DNA of 64,000 bases from Macrophomina tecta. Taxonomy: Eukaryota > Ascomycota > Dothideomycetes > Botryosphaeriales > Botryosphaeriaceae. The DNA lies in NCBI GenBank assembly GCA_024180945.1, contig JAKSGN010000038.1, positions 2,542,001 through 2,606,000 on the forward strand. Reading direction: 5' to 3'. This document shows positions 1 to 11,562 of the stretch, piece by piece. Under the pieces are notes generated by a model. The model was not told where the DNA came from. It saw nothing but the letters and a program-made list of their open reading frames with translations, and did no database searches. Positions within the stretch are counted from its first letter, which is position 1. The number at the start of each line of letters is the position of its first letter. The position numbers were made by a program, and so were the translations under genes.

Positions 1-649
1 TGACAATTCGCGTGATGTCAGATGTTCAGACAAACTCTGTGTCGAGAAAAGCGGCCCCTCTGCCGATAGCGCTGAGCTCCGGCGCACGGGTTGGGTAACC
101 AGATGCTCATTCGACTTGCGTCATTCCAGATGGGGCAAGGTGTTTCAGGAGGAGGGCGGCGGATTGCTTACCTAGAAATCGAAGGGTCGATGAGAGGGCG
201 TGAAGATGGATTCAGGAGAGAGGATGGAGAGTAGAAGCAGAAAACGTTGAGGGTTGGCGGGGTCACAGCAGAAAAGGTGCGGCAGCCCCTCCACGCCAAA
301 CCGGAGCTGGGACCACCCGCCTCACTCCAATGGAATGGCGCAAGGGCGGCGTCCGCTCTGAGCGAGCAGCTCGGTGAAACGAAGCGCCGCGCTCCGGTGG
401 CAGCTGCGCGCGGCGCCGAGCGGTCGATGGAGCTGCCGCTGTGTCGTAACTAGCTGACGCCGAAGCTCGAACACCATCGCCTTACCACTCCACCCATCGC
501 GCCCTGCACGACCCGCCCATCCGCGCCCCAGCACCCTGCCCGTCACCGCAGGCCAGGCATCCACTTGCGCGAATTTGTCACCAGAACCGCCACACCACCC
601 ATCCCTCCACCGATCCATCTCCGCCGCACCCGCCCTCTCGCCTCCCATC
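1..649. other. Upstream region of RPT4; no gene recognised
   Basis: No coding region can be supported here. The last 150 bases before the RPT4 start are C-rich (CACC/CCCATC), as is common for fungal leaders. On the minus strand a good splice donor (CTAG|GTAAGC, with GTAAGC at 171-166) follows a C/T-rich tract. This could be the leader of a divergent gene lying left of the window, but nothing in the window confirms it. Confidence 0.4.
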
Positions 650-1995
650 ATGAGCGGCACCGGTCTGGACCCGGAGCGTGAGCACGCCCTGGAAGAGTAC
701 AAGGCGAAGCTGCTGGAGTCGCGGGAATGGGAGGCCAAGCTCAAGGCTCTACGGCTGGAGATCAAGGGCTTGCAGCGCGACTACGACGTGTCCGAGGAGA
801 ACATCAAGGCTCTGCAGAGCGTCGGCCAGATAATAGGAGAGGTTCTGAAGCAGTTGGATGAGGAGAGATGTGCGTATTCCAGCCGGCTTGATGCTCCGTC
901 TTTTGGGCCATACTAACGCGATGGCAGTCATCGTCAAGGCGTCGTCGGGCCCTCGCTATGTTGTCGGCTGCCGCTCCAAGGTCGACAAGGCGAAGCTGAA
1001 GCAGGGCACCCGTGTTGCCCTAGACATGACTACTCTGACAATCATGCGCATGCTCCCGCGGGAAGTCGATCCGCTCGTCTACAACATGTCTCTGGAGGAT
1101 CCCGGCCAGGTCAGCTTCGGTGGTATCGGTGGTTTGAATGAGCAGATCAGAGAGCTGCGTGAGGTCATCGAGCTGCCGTTGAAAAACCCTGAGCTCTTCC
1201 TGCGAGTAGGCATCAAGCCACCGAAGGGTGTCCTACTCTATGGTCCCCCTGGTACAGGAAAGACGCTTCTGGCGCGTGCGGTGGCAAGTAGTTTGGAGAC
1301 CAACTTCCTGAAGGGCAAGTCAACATCATACGCATTGAGACGAAATCTAGCTAACACCCAGCAGTTGTCTCTTCCGCAATTGTTGACAAGTATATCGGTG
1401 AATCTGCCCGTCTCATTCGTGAGATGTTCGGTTATGCCAAGGAACACGAGCCCTGCATCATCTTCATGGACGAAATCGATGCCATTGGCGGAAGGAGGTT
1501 CTCAGAGGGTACTTCGGCGGACCGTGAAATTCAACGAACATTGATGGAACTACTCAACCAGTTGGACGGTTTCGACTACCTAGGCAAGACTAAGATCATC
1601 ATGGCCACTAACCGGCCCGACACCTTGGATCCTGCACTTCTGCGTGCCGGTCGGCTGGACAGAAAGATTGAGATTGCCCTTCCCAACGAGGTCGGTCGGT
1701 TAGAGATCTTGAAGATTCACGCTGGCAGCGTGCAGACCGAGGGTGAAATCGACTTCGAGAGCATTGTCAAGATGAGCGATGGCTTCAACGGTGCCGACTT
1801 GCGCAACGTTGTGACTGAAGCGTACGTGCCACCGCAGAACGAGTTGCTACGGATGATAACTAATCTGGCTGTAGTGGTCTCTTCGCTATCAAGGATTACC
1901 GCGATGCTATCAACCAGGATGACTTCAATAAGGCAGTGCGGAAAATGGCGGAGACGAAGAAGCTGGAGGGTAAATTGGAGTACCAGAAGCTCTAA
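650..1995 (+). CDS. RPT4: 26S proteasome regulatory ATPase subunit Rpt4
   Basis: This is one of the six AAA+ ATPases of the 19S base ring, which unfold ubiquitinated substrates and thread them into the 20S core. Exons are 650-869, 928-1314, 1365-1821 and 1875-1995, giving 394 residues, the usual length. Visible parts are an N-terminal coiled coil (about 5-60), the OB-fold segment ending in VDPLVYNM, Walker A GPPGTGKT, Walker [15 protein letters not shown], the [14 protein letters not shown] sensor region and the [11 protein letters not shown] lid. The C-terminus KLEYQKL lacks the HbYX motif, as known for Rpt4. Intron 1 has a perfect TACTAAC branch site. Intron 2 must use a GC donor (GCAAGT), because no GT site restores the conserved [18 protein letters not shown] frame. 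Assignment to Rpt4 rather than another Rpt rests on residue-level similarity across the whole chain. Confidence 0.96.
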
Positions 1996-2913
1996 TTGTG
2001 CTTCTGTCGTACATTGCCCCGTTACGATTAGGGATATTGCGGCAGGCGTTTTCGTGCGGAAAGGGCTTTGCGCATCAAGGGCATGGACTCGACAATTGCA
2101 TGATAGAAGCCTATTAGCGCTGTAATATACGAGGTAAAGAGTGTCTTGTCGAGGTCGTTGTGCTAAGATTGGCCCAGCTGTTTGAGGCGGGTTTTCCAGA
2201 ATGAGATGTGCTGTCGCTCTTGGAGAATTGCTCCGAGTGGTCATGCATGGAGCTATGGCTGCCACGACCACTATCTCCGTCACTGATTCATTGTTCGCAT
2301 GACTTCGAACTAGTAATCGCTATCAGAAGGCTTCCGCCCCGATTACGGAGCCCGGATAGCCTAAAGGAGTTCAGGAACCCCTTTCGGTATTCAATGAGCA
2401 GGTCTCGGAATCCGGAAATCTAGCCTCTTCGAGTAGCGGGAACCACATGGTGTGTGGTGCCGAATATGTAATGGCCTTTGCACCGGATGCGGCAGGTGGG
2501 TGGAGGGCTGCAGGCCATGTTCTTGGCTATTTCTCCGAAGTCCAGCTGCCGTTTCTCATGCGCGTCGGTTGCTCTACTTCTCCTGTGAGGCAAGCTCGCC
2601 GAGAAGCGGCATCTAGTTTGCTGTGATCGTTATGTGCTTCTATACGTGCAGCGCGTGCACTCCCAGAACGCTGGGCACACGGCAGCACAATTTCCCGTCA
2701 ACTGTCAATTCTTCGAGCAATGGCGGCCAATAATTCCTCCCCGCAAGACATCACTTGCTCTCCTTCTTCTGGTCCGTGACTAGGCCTCTGACCTGCGCCT
2801 CCAACGATGCGATCTCCGCTGTATTTCCCGACCAACAGTCGATCAGCCCTTGCCGCGCTTCTGGGTCTGAAGCAGGAAAAGAGATTCATTTTATTCCAAC
2901 CCAGGCAAGACAA
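1996..2913. other. Convergent intergenic region
   Basis: This is the 3' flank shared by RPT4 (plus) and the small mitochondrial-type gene (minus). I see no gene, RNA or repeat in it; the short open frames are mutually overlapping and compositionally random. Confidence 0.5.
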
Positions 2914-3383
2914 TTACGCACCATTCTTCTCGTCCTTTGTCTCCAAGCTCTCAAGCTTCAGCCAGCCCCAATACAACACCTGATACGTAACGAGCGCGCC
3001 AAGAAAGACCTTGGCGACAGGAGCGCCGAAGTCGCGGTAGAAGGCTCTCTTTGTGAAAAGCGAGGGACACGTCAGCCATCATCTGCCCTCCAAGTGATTC
3101 AATGGATTGCTGTGGGAGGGCAGCACGAATGTCGTCCACATGGCGCTAAGATCGGGGAGTCTGTTTGGACGGAGAGGGGTTGAGGAAGGCGGGCCTTTAC
3201 CTGCGCATTCGCGTACGTGGAGGATTTCTCTTGCTTAGGCGGGTTCGGCGGCTGGTAGGAGGAATAGCGCCTGGTAGCATAAAGTGGTGCCTGGGCAGCT
3301 GCGACGACAAGGGCGGAGGTGGTGCGACGCGGCGACACGATGCGCGCTGTCGCCGCGGCGGCAGCAGCGGAGGTGCCGATCAT
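2914..3383 (-). CDS. Small mitochondrial-type single-pass membrane protein, unknown function
   Basis: Two exons (3383-3201 and 3048-2914, intron 152 bp with donor CAG|GTAAAG and acceptor CACAAAG) encode about 105 residues. The N-terminus is rich in Ala, Arg, Ser and Thr and has no acidic residues, like a matrix-targeting presequence, with a possible cleavage site around TRRYSSY. It is followed by a Pro/Lys-rich linker. The second exon encodes a conserved-looking segment beginning RAFYRDFGAPVAKVFLGAL, with one hydrophobic stretch (VFLGALVTYQVLYWGWL), and a charged tail. I recognise the type (a fungal inner-membrane small protein) but not a named family. The frame also continues upstream to an earlier ATG at 3521. 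I chose 3383 because the presequence-like segment starts there. Confidence 0.7.
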
Positions 3384-3837
3384 GGCTGTCGTCGAACTAC
3401 GCGTGAATCCCTCCAGGCAGCTTCGTAATCGGGAAAGATGACTCCTCCAGATGACGGGCAAGATGTCGGCGTGGTCAGAAGGGGGCAACTCAGGCAACGT
3501 GGTCTCTGGCGGAGCAGGCAATAAAAATGGCGTGGTCGCGAAGCGCGGAATTGAAGCTCAGTCTCTCCTCGCTATCTCCGCATAAAGATCAACGTAGCCA
3601 CATTACTCGACCACAAACCTCAACCACCCGCCACCGTTCGAGTTTCCCCCAGAAGAGCCGACCGAGATATCTGCAGGAACGATTACCACGCGACCGCGGC
3701 CCCGAAACTTTCAAGAAAATACCGCTTCCCCGAAACCGCGCAAGCTCCCTTCCTTGAGGCCACCTCCGCGCTTTCGCCGCAACCCTCTCCACACCCAAAC
3801 AAACATCCTCCAAGCTCCGCCAGCTCCTCCAACCACA
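3384..3837. promoter_or_regulatory. Divergent promoter region
   Basis: This 454-bp gap separates the starts of the small mitochondrial-type gene (minus) and RAMP4 (plus), so it should hold both promoters. The side nearest RAMP4 is strongly pyrimidine-rich on the plus strand. No specific binding site is claimed. Confidence 0.45.
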
Positions 3838-4293
3838 ATGGTACGTGCGCAAACACGGCAGCACCCCGCGTAGCACCCCGTAGCACCGTCTCCCAAAGCC
3901 CGGCTCCTCGAGTCTCGAGTCCCTGTATCGAATTCCTCCCTTGTCTCATAAACGAACCCCTCCACTGACCTCCACTCTCCCAAACAACAGGCCCAAACCC
4001 CTCAGCAGCGCCTTGCCAACGAGCGCTTCGCCAAATCCGAAGCGGCCAAGCGCGGCAAACCGCAGACGGCCGTGAAGAAGCAGGAGGTGGCAAAGAGCCC
4101 CATTAGCAAGGGTTGGATCGGTACGTACGAGAAAGGCGCGCGCACACATGACATCCTCTTGACCTTCACTTCCCCTTCCCTCTCACTCTCCATCCTAGAA
4201 ACTATCCATTCTGACCTTCCCCTCCTCGTAGCCGTCCTCGCCTTCATCCTCTGCGGCGGTCTCATCTTCGAGCTCCTGCGCCTGTTCTTCTAG
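3838..4293 (+). CDS. RAMP4/SERP1-type translocon-associated tail-anchored protein (Ysy6 family)
   Basis: This is a short ER tail-anchored protein that sits beside the Sec61 translocon and helps stabilise membrane proteins under stress. Exons are 3838-3840, 3991-4120 and 4232-4293, giving 64 residues, the normal size. The cytosolic part starts MAQTPQQRLANERFAKSE and contains the family signature KSPISKGWI. The membrane anchor AVLAFILCGGLIFELLRLFF ends at the C-terminus with almost no lumenal residues. The first coding exon is the ATG alone, followed at once by a GTACGT donor. The second intron starts GTACGT after codon phase 1 and ends CTCGTAG. Family assignment is strong; the single-codon first exon is inferred from the fit to the family's N-terminus. 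Confidence 0.9.
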
Positions 4294-4964
4294 AGCACGG
4301 GCGAAACGCGAACGCCAAATCTCCCCGCCGCATGGAAAAGTAAAGTAATCGGAAAACAACGCGACAAGTCTTGCGATGCACGGCGGACTGGGAGAATAAG
4401 TGTTCGGCATTTGTGGCGGGGGAGATGGGCGGGCGGACTGACGATTGAGTGAAGGAGTTTCGATACCCTTAAGGACGAAAAAGAGTGGATGAGACTGAGT
4501 GGGGGAGAGACGGAAAGGGTGAGCGTGGAGATTCCACTCGCTGGAGGCGTCTGCATTTTACAGGCCCTGGAGAGAGAGAGCATTCAGTTCCTAATCGCGC
4601 ATGGGGGGTCTTTTTTTCCTTGGGAAAGCGGAGTTGGGTCTACAACAGCAAAGTGGATTTCTTTTCTCAGATTCCTGCGTCGAGCATCGTCGGCATCGCG
4701 GAATACCGAACAAAAGCTCCATGAAAATGCCTGCTTGAACACACATTTGAGAAACCTGAGTGGTTTAGTTGCTTGCACAAGGCGTACAAGATGTTGATTC
4801 ATGATGGTATTAGGCGATGTATTTTAAACAATTGGTATCCTCGCCGCTGGTATCAAAACACAAACAGAATGCCTCTATGGGAAATACAATCTAAACGCCT
4901 GAAGTTAGATTTTTCCCTCTATGCTTAATGCCCGAAAAAGAACGTGAGTGCCCTCAGAAATCGA
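4294..4964. other. Convergent intergenic region
   Basis: This is the 3' flank of RAMP4 (plus) and the ERD1-type gene (minus). I see no gene, tRNA or repeat here. Confidence 0.5.
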
Positions 4965-6378
4965 CTAGTCCTCATCGTCGAATTTGTGGCCATTGGGATG
5001 CTGGTATTCACCGAGAAGAATATCATCGGGCACCGGGCCACGATTATTACGAACTGTTGTTTTCCCACATCAGTATCTTCCTACTACGAGACGAATGGAA
5101 AGGCTTACCCCACTCGGTCTCAACTCGGAAGAAGATCCACATCCATCTCCGAAACACCTCCAGGAACTGCATGACAAAAATTCCGCCTTCAAGGTCGTTG
5201 AAATGGTCAAGATGCGGGCTGAGCTTGATACTCCACGTGCATCTCAAGAAAAAATCAAGCACGATAACCGTGTAATACATCTCCTTGGAGTGGAAGTAGC
5301 GATACCGGCGTAGACCGAAGGGATGTTCCGGATTGCTGCGCTCGGAGGAAAACAGCGTAAGGTCCCAATCCTTGGTGACATCCCAGTAGAAAGAATAGAA
5401 TGAATTGGCCATGACGGCGGCCAGCCAGAGACGGAACAGCCCCGCCTCGGACATGCCAAAGGTTGCAGGGTCATAACCGCGCTGCATCGCGCTGAGGATA
5501 ATGACGGGGAAGGCGCTGGAGTACTTGAGGGCGTTGGCCAGGTGCTGGCCACCCCAGCCGTGAGCGCCGATGCTGCCACTACGGGCGTTGCTACGGCGCA
5601 CGCGCAGGTACTCGATCAGACATTGGCGTAAGCGGATCAAACTAGGGATGCTAATGATGAAGGGGACCCAGAAGTTGCCGCCGCAGCTGCGCTCGGGCTT
5701 GCCTGTCGAGTGCCTGGTCGACGAGAACATCATGCAGAGTGTGACGAAGAGATCGCCGAGCACTTTGGCGTAAGATGTTAGTGCGTCGGCCATCAGAATA
5801 TCCCCGAATTTCCCATCTTGTGCTTCCGCGATACCACCAATGCTAATGCGCTTCAATGTCGCCATGAAGCGGAATCGGCCTGACCGCGACTGCGAGTGCC
5901 AGGGAAGCACGATGCAGAGGACCATTACGACCAGGTAGAGATTCGGCAGGATTTCCCAGTCCACGACGCGTGCGGGATCACCATGCGTTGTAGCCCAAAA
6001 GAGGAGCAGCGAGAGGGCGAGCGGGATGGTCAGCAGGGTCGCAAGGCGATAGGTCGAGAGGTGGTGGGGCGGATGCGTCGCGGACGGGCGACCGGGGTAT
6101 TTGATCAATGATGGAACATCCTGGGTCATGGTCAGCGGAGGGCATCATGGCGTGGCTGGGAGCGGGTTGCGACGTACAATGCGGATGAGATACAGGTAGT
6201 GGAGGTTGGCTCCCCACGCCCACACACCTGAGTGCGAGGTCAGTAAAGACAGTCCTGCGGAAGACATTGCCAGTGCTCACAACCAACCCATGACTATTAT
6301 TATGGCGACGCGGTACGGTAAGGGAAGCCAGCGCGTGAAGGAGTCCAGCTCAGGCTCGACATGCGGATCTCCGTCCAT
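4965..6378 (-). CDS. ERD1: ERD1-type EXS-domain membrane protein (Golgi/ER retention)
   Basis: Erd1 proteins are Golgi membrane proteins needed for retention of ER-lumenal proteins and for glycosyltransferase and phosphate recycling. Exons are 6378-6288, 6227-6178, 6120-5109 and 5053-4965, giving 413 residues, a little longer than the 362 of yeast. The N-terminus reads LPLPYRVAIIIVMG, then VWAWGANLHYLYLIRI and DVPSLIKYPGR, typical of this family. The large exon carries the EXS domain: hydrophobic segments, the RLRQCLIEY motif (PSLIRLRQCLIEYLRVRR), HLANALKYSSAFPV and the NSFYSFYWDVTKDWDL signature. There is no SPX domain, which separates it from SYG1/XPR1/PHO81. The last exon gives a hydrophilic tail (GEYQHPNGHKFDDED). 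All three introns have good ends and keep the frame. The gene is divergent from the small membrane-protein gene at 7079. Confidence 0.9.
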
Positions 6379-6970
6379 GGCTGCTGCTGCTTGTCTCCTC
6401 CTATTTCACCGCGCCGGGGTGCACACTTGCGGGGATGGAGCAGCGCATGCAGAACGAAAAACTTGGGTGGGCGACGCGATCATGCGCGGGTGGAGAAAAG
6501 AAGACGGGAGGGTTGGGGAACAGTGGAGGATTCGGGACGAGAGGCGGGCTTCCGTCATGTTCAGCAATTGGCGACAGATGTCCACGTCCCCAATTTCCCG
6601 ATTCAGCCCTACCGGTGCTACCATTTCTCCGGGCCGGCCCCTCGCAGGGCTCCCCTGGCCTGAGCGTCGCCGTGATCAGCGACAGCGGCGGCTGGACAAA
6701 GGTAGAGGTGCATAATTAGGTACGACCGGGATGGGATGCGGCGCTGAAACCAGAGGCTTCGCGTAAATGGGGCTGCCCTGCGCAAGAGCTGCGCGCTGGC
6801 GCTGCTCCCATTACGGATGATGTATGCGCTACTCGTATGTATGACGTTTGGATGTAGAGCCGCCCCAGAATGCACCATCCCTCGTCACATAGCATTTCAA
6901 CTGCCCGCGAAAGACGCATCTCCTTGTTCACTCTCTCTTCCTTCTCATCTTCACCCTCCTCTTCCCCAAG
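6379..6970. promoter_or_regulatory. Divergent promoter region
   Basis: This holds the upstream sequences of the ERD1-type gene (minus) and of the gene starting at 7079 (plus). A CT-rich stretch (6920-6965) just before the inferred leader intron looks like a transcription start region. No other feature is evident. Confidence 0.4.
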
Positions 6971-7025
6971 GTGAGTTCAATGTCCCAAATCCCATACATA
7001 TCCACCGCAACTGACCATTTCGCAG
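6971..7025 (+). other. Probable 5' UTR intron of the 7079 gene
   Basis: A strong donor (CCCAAG|GTGAGT), a branch-like ACTGACC and an acceptor TTTCGCAG lie 54 nt before the ATG. The 55-bp length matches other introns in this window. Inference from splice signals only. Confidence 0.55.
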
Positions 7026-7078
7026 CGTTTGACACTGCACTTCTACGTTGATCCACCACCCAATCAAGCCAGCTCGCA

Positions 7079-7618
7079 ATGGCAAACTTCCTGAGGAACA
7101 AGGCTGTCTGGGCCGTTTCCGCCACCGTCGGCGTCCTCTACTTTGTGCCAAAGCTCACTGGCAACAAGAGCAACGTATTTGAGACTCCGGGCACCCAAAA
7201 TATCGGAAGCAGATGGTCTGCTGGCGGAGGAGCTCCTACCCACACTCCTGCTGGCGCAACGAAGAGGGGCGACCCGAACAGCGTTGAACCGTCGACGCAC
7301 AATCCAGCAGGTGCGGCGAACCACCCGACTTTGGATGCCGCGCAGGCTCACCTCTTGCAGATGTCACCTCCAAGGCCTTCCAAGACAACATTGCTTCTCA
7401 AAGACCGGGCTCGGGCGAGGTATGTTCAGCAGTAGTTGATCGTCCTCCTGCTGCCGCTTACTCAGACAATCGCAGGCTTCGGTCCCCGGTGCCGCTGAGA
7501 AGGCTTGGAACGCAGCGCACTACGGTAAGGGAACCATTCTCTGGGTCCATTCGGAAAACGTTAGGCGCCATCGCATTTACTGATAATTACTTTTTCAGGC
7601 CAAGATAAAGGCAAATGA
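7079..7618 (+). CDS. Small single-pass membrane protein, unknown function
   Basis: Four exons (7079-7310, 7361-7419, 7476-7524, 7599-7618) give 119 residues. The N-terminus MANFLRNKAVWAVSATVGVL begins a single hydrophobic helix (AVWAVSATVGVLYFVP) preceded by basic residues, compatible with a mitochondrial or ER membrane anchor. The rest is hydrophilic and rich in Gly, Pro, Ala and Thr, with a conserved-looking end (DVTSKAFQDNIASQRPGSG, then EKAWNAAHYGQDKGK). The first intron (7311-7360, 50 bp) is inferred because it restores the frame D-V-T-S-K across GCAG|GTGCGG...TTGCAG. I do not recognise a named family, and function is not assigned. Confidence 0.7.
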
Positions 7619-9350
7619 TATGCCCGTCAATTCCACGAACCATCTCTTGTCGTTGGGCATTGCACGGCGTCAGCTTCCTCATTCGGGACTTTGTTACAGC
7701 GACGGGCCTTTAACACGACAGTATACAGTGAGAAAAGCATGGGTAGCTGAATTTTGATCGCCAAGTTCTCAGGCGCTGTAATGAATGTTATTTGATTCAT
7801 CGCAATCGGTCTTTTGGAATGAAATCCTCGCAACACGAGTAATAGCTATAGCATCCAGTGTCAATCGAACTTTGTGCCCGCGTACATTAATTTAGGTTCA
7901 CGTGGCTGCGTCAGACGTATATTTCCGGGACAGGATAGTCTGCACAATGTTGTTGCGTCCAGCGCTCTCACTAATCACAAGCTTCGTACGCAGATGTGGA
8001 GAACGCGGGTGATGTTTCTGGTTGGATATTATTTCAGGACCCTGAATTATTATCCATTATTCTCATTCCATTGTGAAGACAGAAGAGTGGAGCTGATACT
8101 CGGACTCTAGCATACATACCCAGTCCCCAGTCCCCAGTCTTCGCTCGCTTCCCTCCTCTGTTCGGCGAGAGTGATGTCACTCGTAGCTCACCTGGCGCGG
8201 CGTCATCCCCGCATCAACGAGGATGGCCTCGGGGATCTAGACTCTGAGGTCAAGTGGACCCTGGCCTTCGATGCTCGTTAGTACGCCTTGCTAGAAGGGA
8301 TACTGAAGATGGTGGGACCGGAATCGGCGAGTGGCCCAACTTCTCTGGAAGCCTGATACATTTATAGTTGAGCGTAGAATTTTATGAGAGAAGGCTTTGT
8401 CTTCGAGGAATCAAAAAGCACAAAGCTACTTGATAAATGTGTGGCGCCTAGAAGGGTCGGACTACTGCAGGGAATTCATGTTCGATTCCGTCGTGTGTGG
8501 GTGTCCACGTCGTTTCTGTTTGGCTGGGCTCTGGCATGGCCAACGTGTATACTAAGGTAGTAGTAGATATAGCACCACTATTACCTGACGGACGTGTATG
8601 CCATGTCCAATGTTAAATTGGAGCCGCCTGAGTTTATGCATGGAAGCGAAGGTAGAGAGCAGTGCGAAAATCTCTCTTTGGCTTACCGAGCCACCACCCG
8701 ACAAGGCGCCTCACCATTTCACAAACACATCAATCTTCGCCAACCACTACACGGTCAACCCAGTCGATTTCACCTTGGCGATGTGCACTGTCGCGAGGTG
8801 GTATTGGAGCAGCCTGTGGTGCTATCGTGGTTGTTGCCACACATTGCATATTGAATGCTTTGAAGTGACGGCATCTGGATTTGGGCTTCTTTTCTCCTCG
8901 GTCTCTGAAGGTACGTCACACTTAAACACCCATGATTAGCCATTCTAGACCTTGAACCCCTGTTGGCCCGGGCGATAAAGCCTAATACGTGTACCTGCCT
9001 GAGTCCACGGGCTTTTATTCCCCGACCTACCCATGAAATTCACAGCGTTCGGCGTCTCTAAGTATGGGCGTCTCGGGCGGACGGGGAAGGGACATGTAGA
9101 GTGACTTCTGTACGATTGGAGACATGCGATGATCTGCAATACCGGACGCGAGCGGCAGTGGCTGGTACGCTAATGGCGACTACTGGTGCGGTGCTGTCTT
9201 GGATTTGGAACCACATTCTTTCTTTCTCACTTTGCAGCTATATTAGTGCCTTTCCATGCATGCTCCGACTCGACGCCCCCGTATCTCTTTTCCTTTTTAC
9301 TCCCCCCCGGGTGAGAAGCGTTTCCTTGGCTAGCTCAGCGACTTCCCAAA
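7619..9350. other. Intergenic region, no gene recognised
   Basis: About 1.7 kb between two plus-strand genes. The open frames at 8594-8939 overlap in several frames and look random. A tRNA-like B-box (TGTTCGATTCC near 8481) was examined but has no T-stem. The last 150 bases before 9351 are CT-rich and probably belong to the promoter of the next gene. Confidence 0.45.
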
Positions 9351-10893
9351 ATGCCGGGTGCTCTCGTGCCGCTGTGGTGGAAGGGGTACGAGGTGTCTGC
9401 CTCCGAAATGGCGGTTGTCAGCATCGTGTGGGGCGCATCGCTCGGATGGTCCGTCTTCGCTTCGGTGACCGCAGTGAAGCAGACCCTACAGATACGCAAA
9501 CGCGCGAAGCGCCTCACCGCATACATTTTCATGATCTGGGCCGAGCTGGTCGCCAGCCTCATCATCAGCTTTATCAGCTGGTTCTACAGTAAGCAAACCG
9601 ATGAACAATATGCTAATGGATCAAGAAATTGACGCGTCGTGATACACTTGTAGTGATGGGGGACATTCCGCCGAGGTAAGTAGATATCATGCACGTGAGT
9701 AAACAGATGTCGCAAGTGAACTGATATGGCCCATCAGCTTCGAATTCTACTTCTTCGTCCTAGTACTCTGGGTCATCCAGATCCAAGTAATCCTCCAAAT
9801 CATCGTCAACCGCGTCGGTCTGCTCGTCCCAGACAAGGACCGCGTCCGCAACATGAAATGGTTCGTCGGCATCTATGTCGGAATAATCAACGTCAGCGTC
9901 TTCTGCATTTGGATGCCCGCTCAACTCCAACGCTCGACCACCTACGTCCACATCAACCACGTCTGGGACCGCGTGACTAAAGGCCTCGTAAGCAACTCCG
10001 CCCAGAATAGACCCCCACCCCACACCTTCAAAAAAAATAAAAAAAAATAAAGGAAACGACACTTACCAACAAGCACTCACAAAGCAACCGCAGTTCCTTC
10101 TCGTCGACGCCGCTCTCAACTTCTACTTCCTCTATATGGTCCGTCGCGACCTGATTGCCAACGGGCTGTACAAATACACCACGCTTTTTTGGTCCAACGC
10201 CGCTATGGCCGTGGTTTCAGTATTCATGGACGTGCGTCCTCCTTCCTCCAACCCTCCCACCCCTCCACAACACGCACACTCCTCCTCTTTTCTCACAAAA
10301 GAATGCCACAGGTCGCCATCATCCTTTCCATGTCCTTCAAAAACCCCTTCGTCTACGTGCAATTCCACCCTCTCGCCTACATCTTCAAGCTCTCCATCGA
10401 AATGTCGCTCGCCGACCTCATCGCCAAGGTTGTCCACGCCTCGAATCGCATGCAGGACATCGATGGCGCCACCGACCTCAACAATCTCGGGTACAGTTTC
10501 AGCTACGAGGGCGGAAGCAGTGCTGCCGCTCCTGGCGCGGCCGCGGCGCCGGACGACTGTGAGGCCGCGTCGGCGAGCGTGCACAGTATCGTCGGCCGCC
10601 GGCAGACGAACCAGTCGAAAGGTATGAAGGCGGGGGAGCTGGATGATTCGAGGGAGGATGACGGTGATGGCTATGAGGGCAAGGCGGCAGGGAGGCATAG
10701 TAGGTTTGATAACCATGGAGCAGGGGAAGTGGGAGAGGGGCGAGAGCGCCTGAAGCAGCTTGAACCACGCAGTATTGATGATGGTGGCGCGGGTGACGTG
10801 ACTGCCCAAAAAGCTGCTGGCGAGGCCAAGGGGAACGATCCGCTGTCGGCCGAGCATTTAGAAAATGTTGCAGAAAGGCGGCAAGAGCGCTAA
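9351..10893 (+). CDS. Polytopic fungal integral membrane protein, unknown function
   Basis: Five exons (9351-9588, 9654-9675, 9738-9987, 10094-10231, 10312-10893) give 409 residues. About six to seven hydrophobic helices are visible: around MAVVSIVWGASLGWSVFASV, LTAYIFMIWAELVASLIISF, FYFFVLVLWVIQIQVILQII, WFVGIYVGIINVSVFCIWM, LFLLVDAALNFYFLYMV, and a final pair around AAMAVVSVFMDVAIILSMSF. The segment NRVGLLVPDKDRVRNMKW and the helix FKLSIEMSLADLIAKVV look family-specific. The C-terminal 150 residues are hydrophilic, Gly/Ala/Asp-rich and probably cytosolic. This resembles fungal proteins usually annotated only as integral membrane protein; the 7TM-like layout recalls receptors but no receptor motif is visible. 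Exon 2 is only 22 nt. Intron 3 contains an A-rich run (10029-10050). Confidence 0.8.
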
Positions 10894-11562
10894 TGACGGG
10901 GTGTGAAAAGGACGTCGGGCGGAGGCTCTGGAGGCCATCGTTCTTTCTGCTGGAGATGCGGGGTTGGGGTTTTAATGTCTGACACGGAGGATTTCAGCCT
11001 ACACGGTTCATCCAAGTCGAGCAGAGGAGAACCCATGTATATCTACCTGTACATACATTAACGAGCCGTTCACCGGCTCAGATATTTGTAGCATTGGTAT
11101 CTTCTCCTAGCAAATGTGTCATGCAATAGTAATCTCTGCCACCAGCTGAGAGCCGTCAAAGAAGAAACGACTGGAATAATGATATCACGATGGTGTTGGA
11201 TATACTAGCAGTCGCGCTGACCATCTTCCTTTACCTATAAATTAATATTTTGTTCCCTATGCACTGATTTACCGTCACTCCGCATGAGCTGTTATTTCGG
11301 GCCACCTCCGTCCAAGCGGTTCACCTGAAGAATGAACAAACCCTTCCACGGCACCAACACCCCTTTTACATGACCATACAACTCCTCTCTTTCTGTCTCT
11401 CAGCCTCATTTTCGAGCTGCTGAGTCGCGAAAATCACATCCATCTTGTGTAATTTCGCCCCGACTATCGCATTGCCATCATCATCATTTAACTCCTAAAA
11501 GGCCCCCAAAAATACGAATCAGTGGGCAATGTGGAGACGTGGATAGTACAAAAAAAAATAAA
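10894..11562. other. Convergent intergenic region
   Basis: This is the 3' flank between the polytopic membrane protein gene (plus) and the MBD4-like gene (minus). It is AT-richer than the coding DNA around it (TATACATACATT-like stretches), compatible with polyadenylation signals. Nothing else is seen. Confidence 0.45.

Noticed and set aside
8420..8500. tRNA-like B box (TGTTCGATTCC)
   Set aside because: No matching T-stem, no acceptor stem, and the A-box candidate (TGGCGCCTAGAAGG) does not fit at the right spacing.
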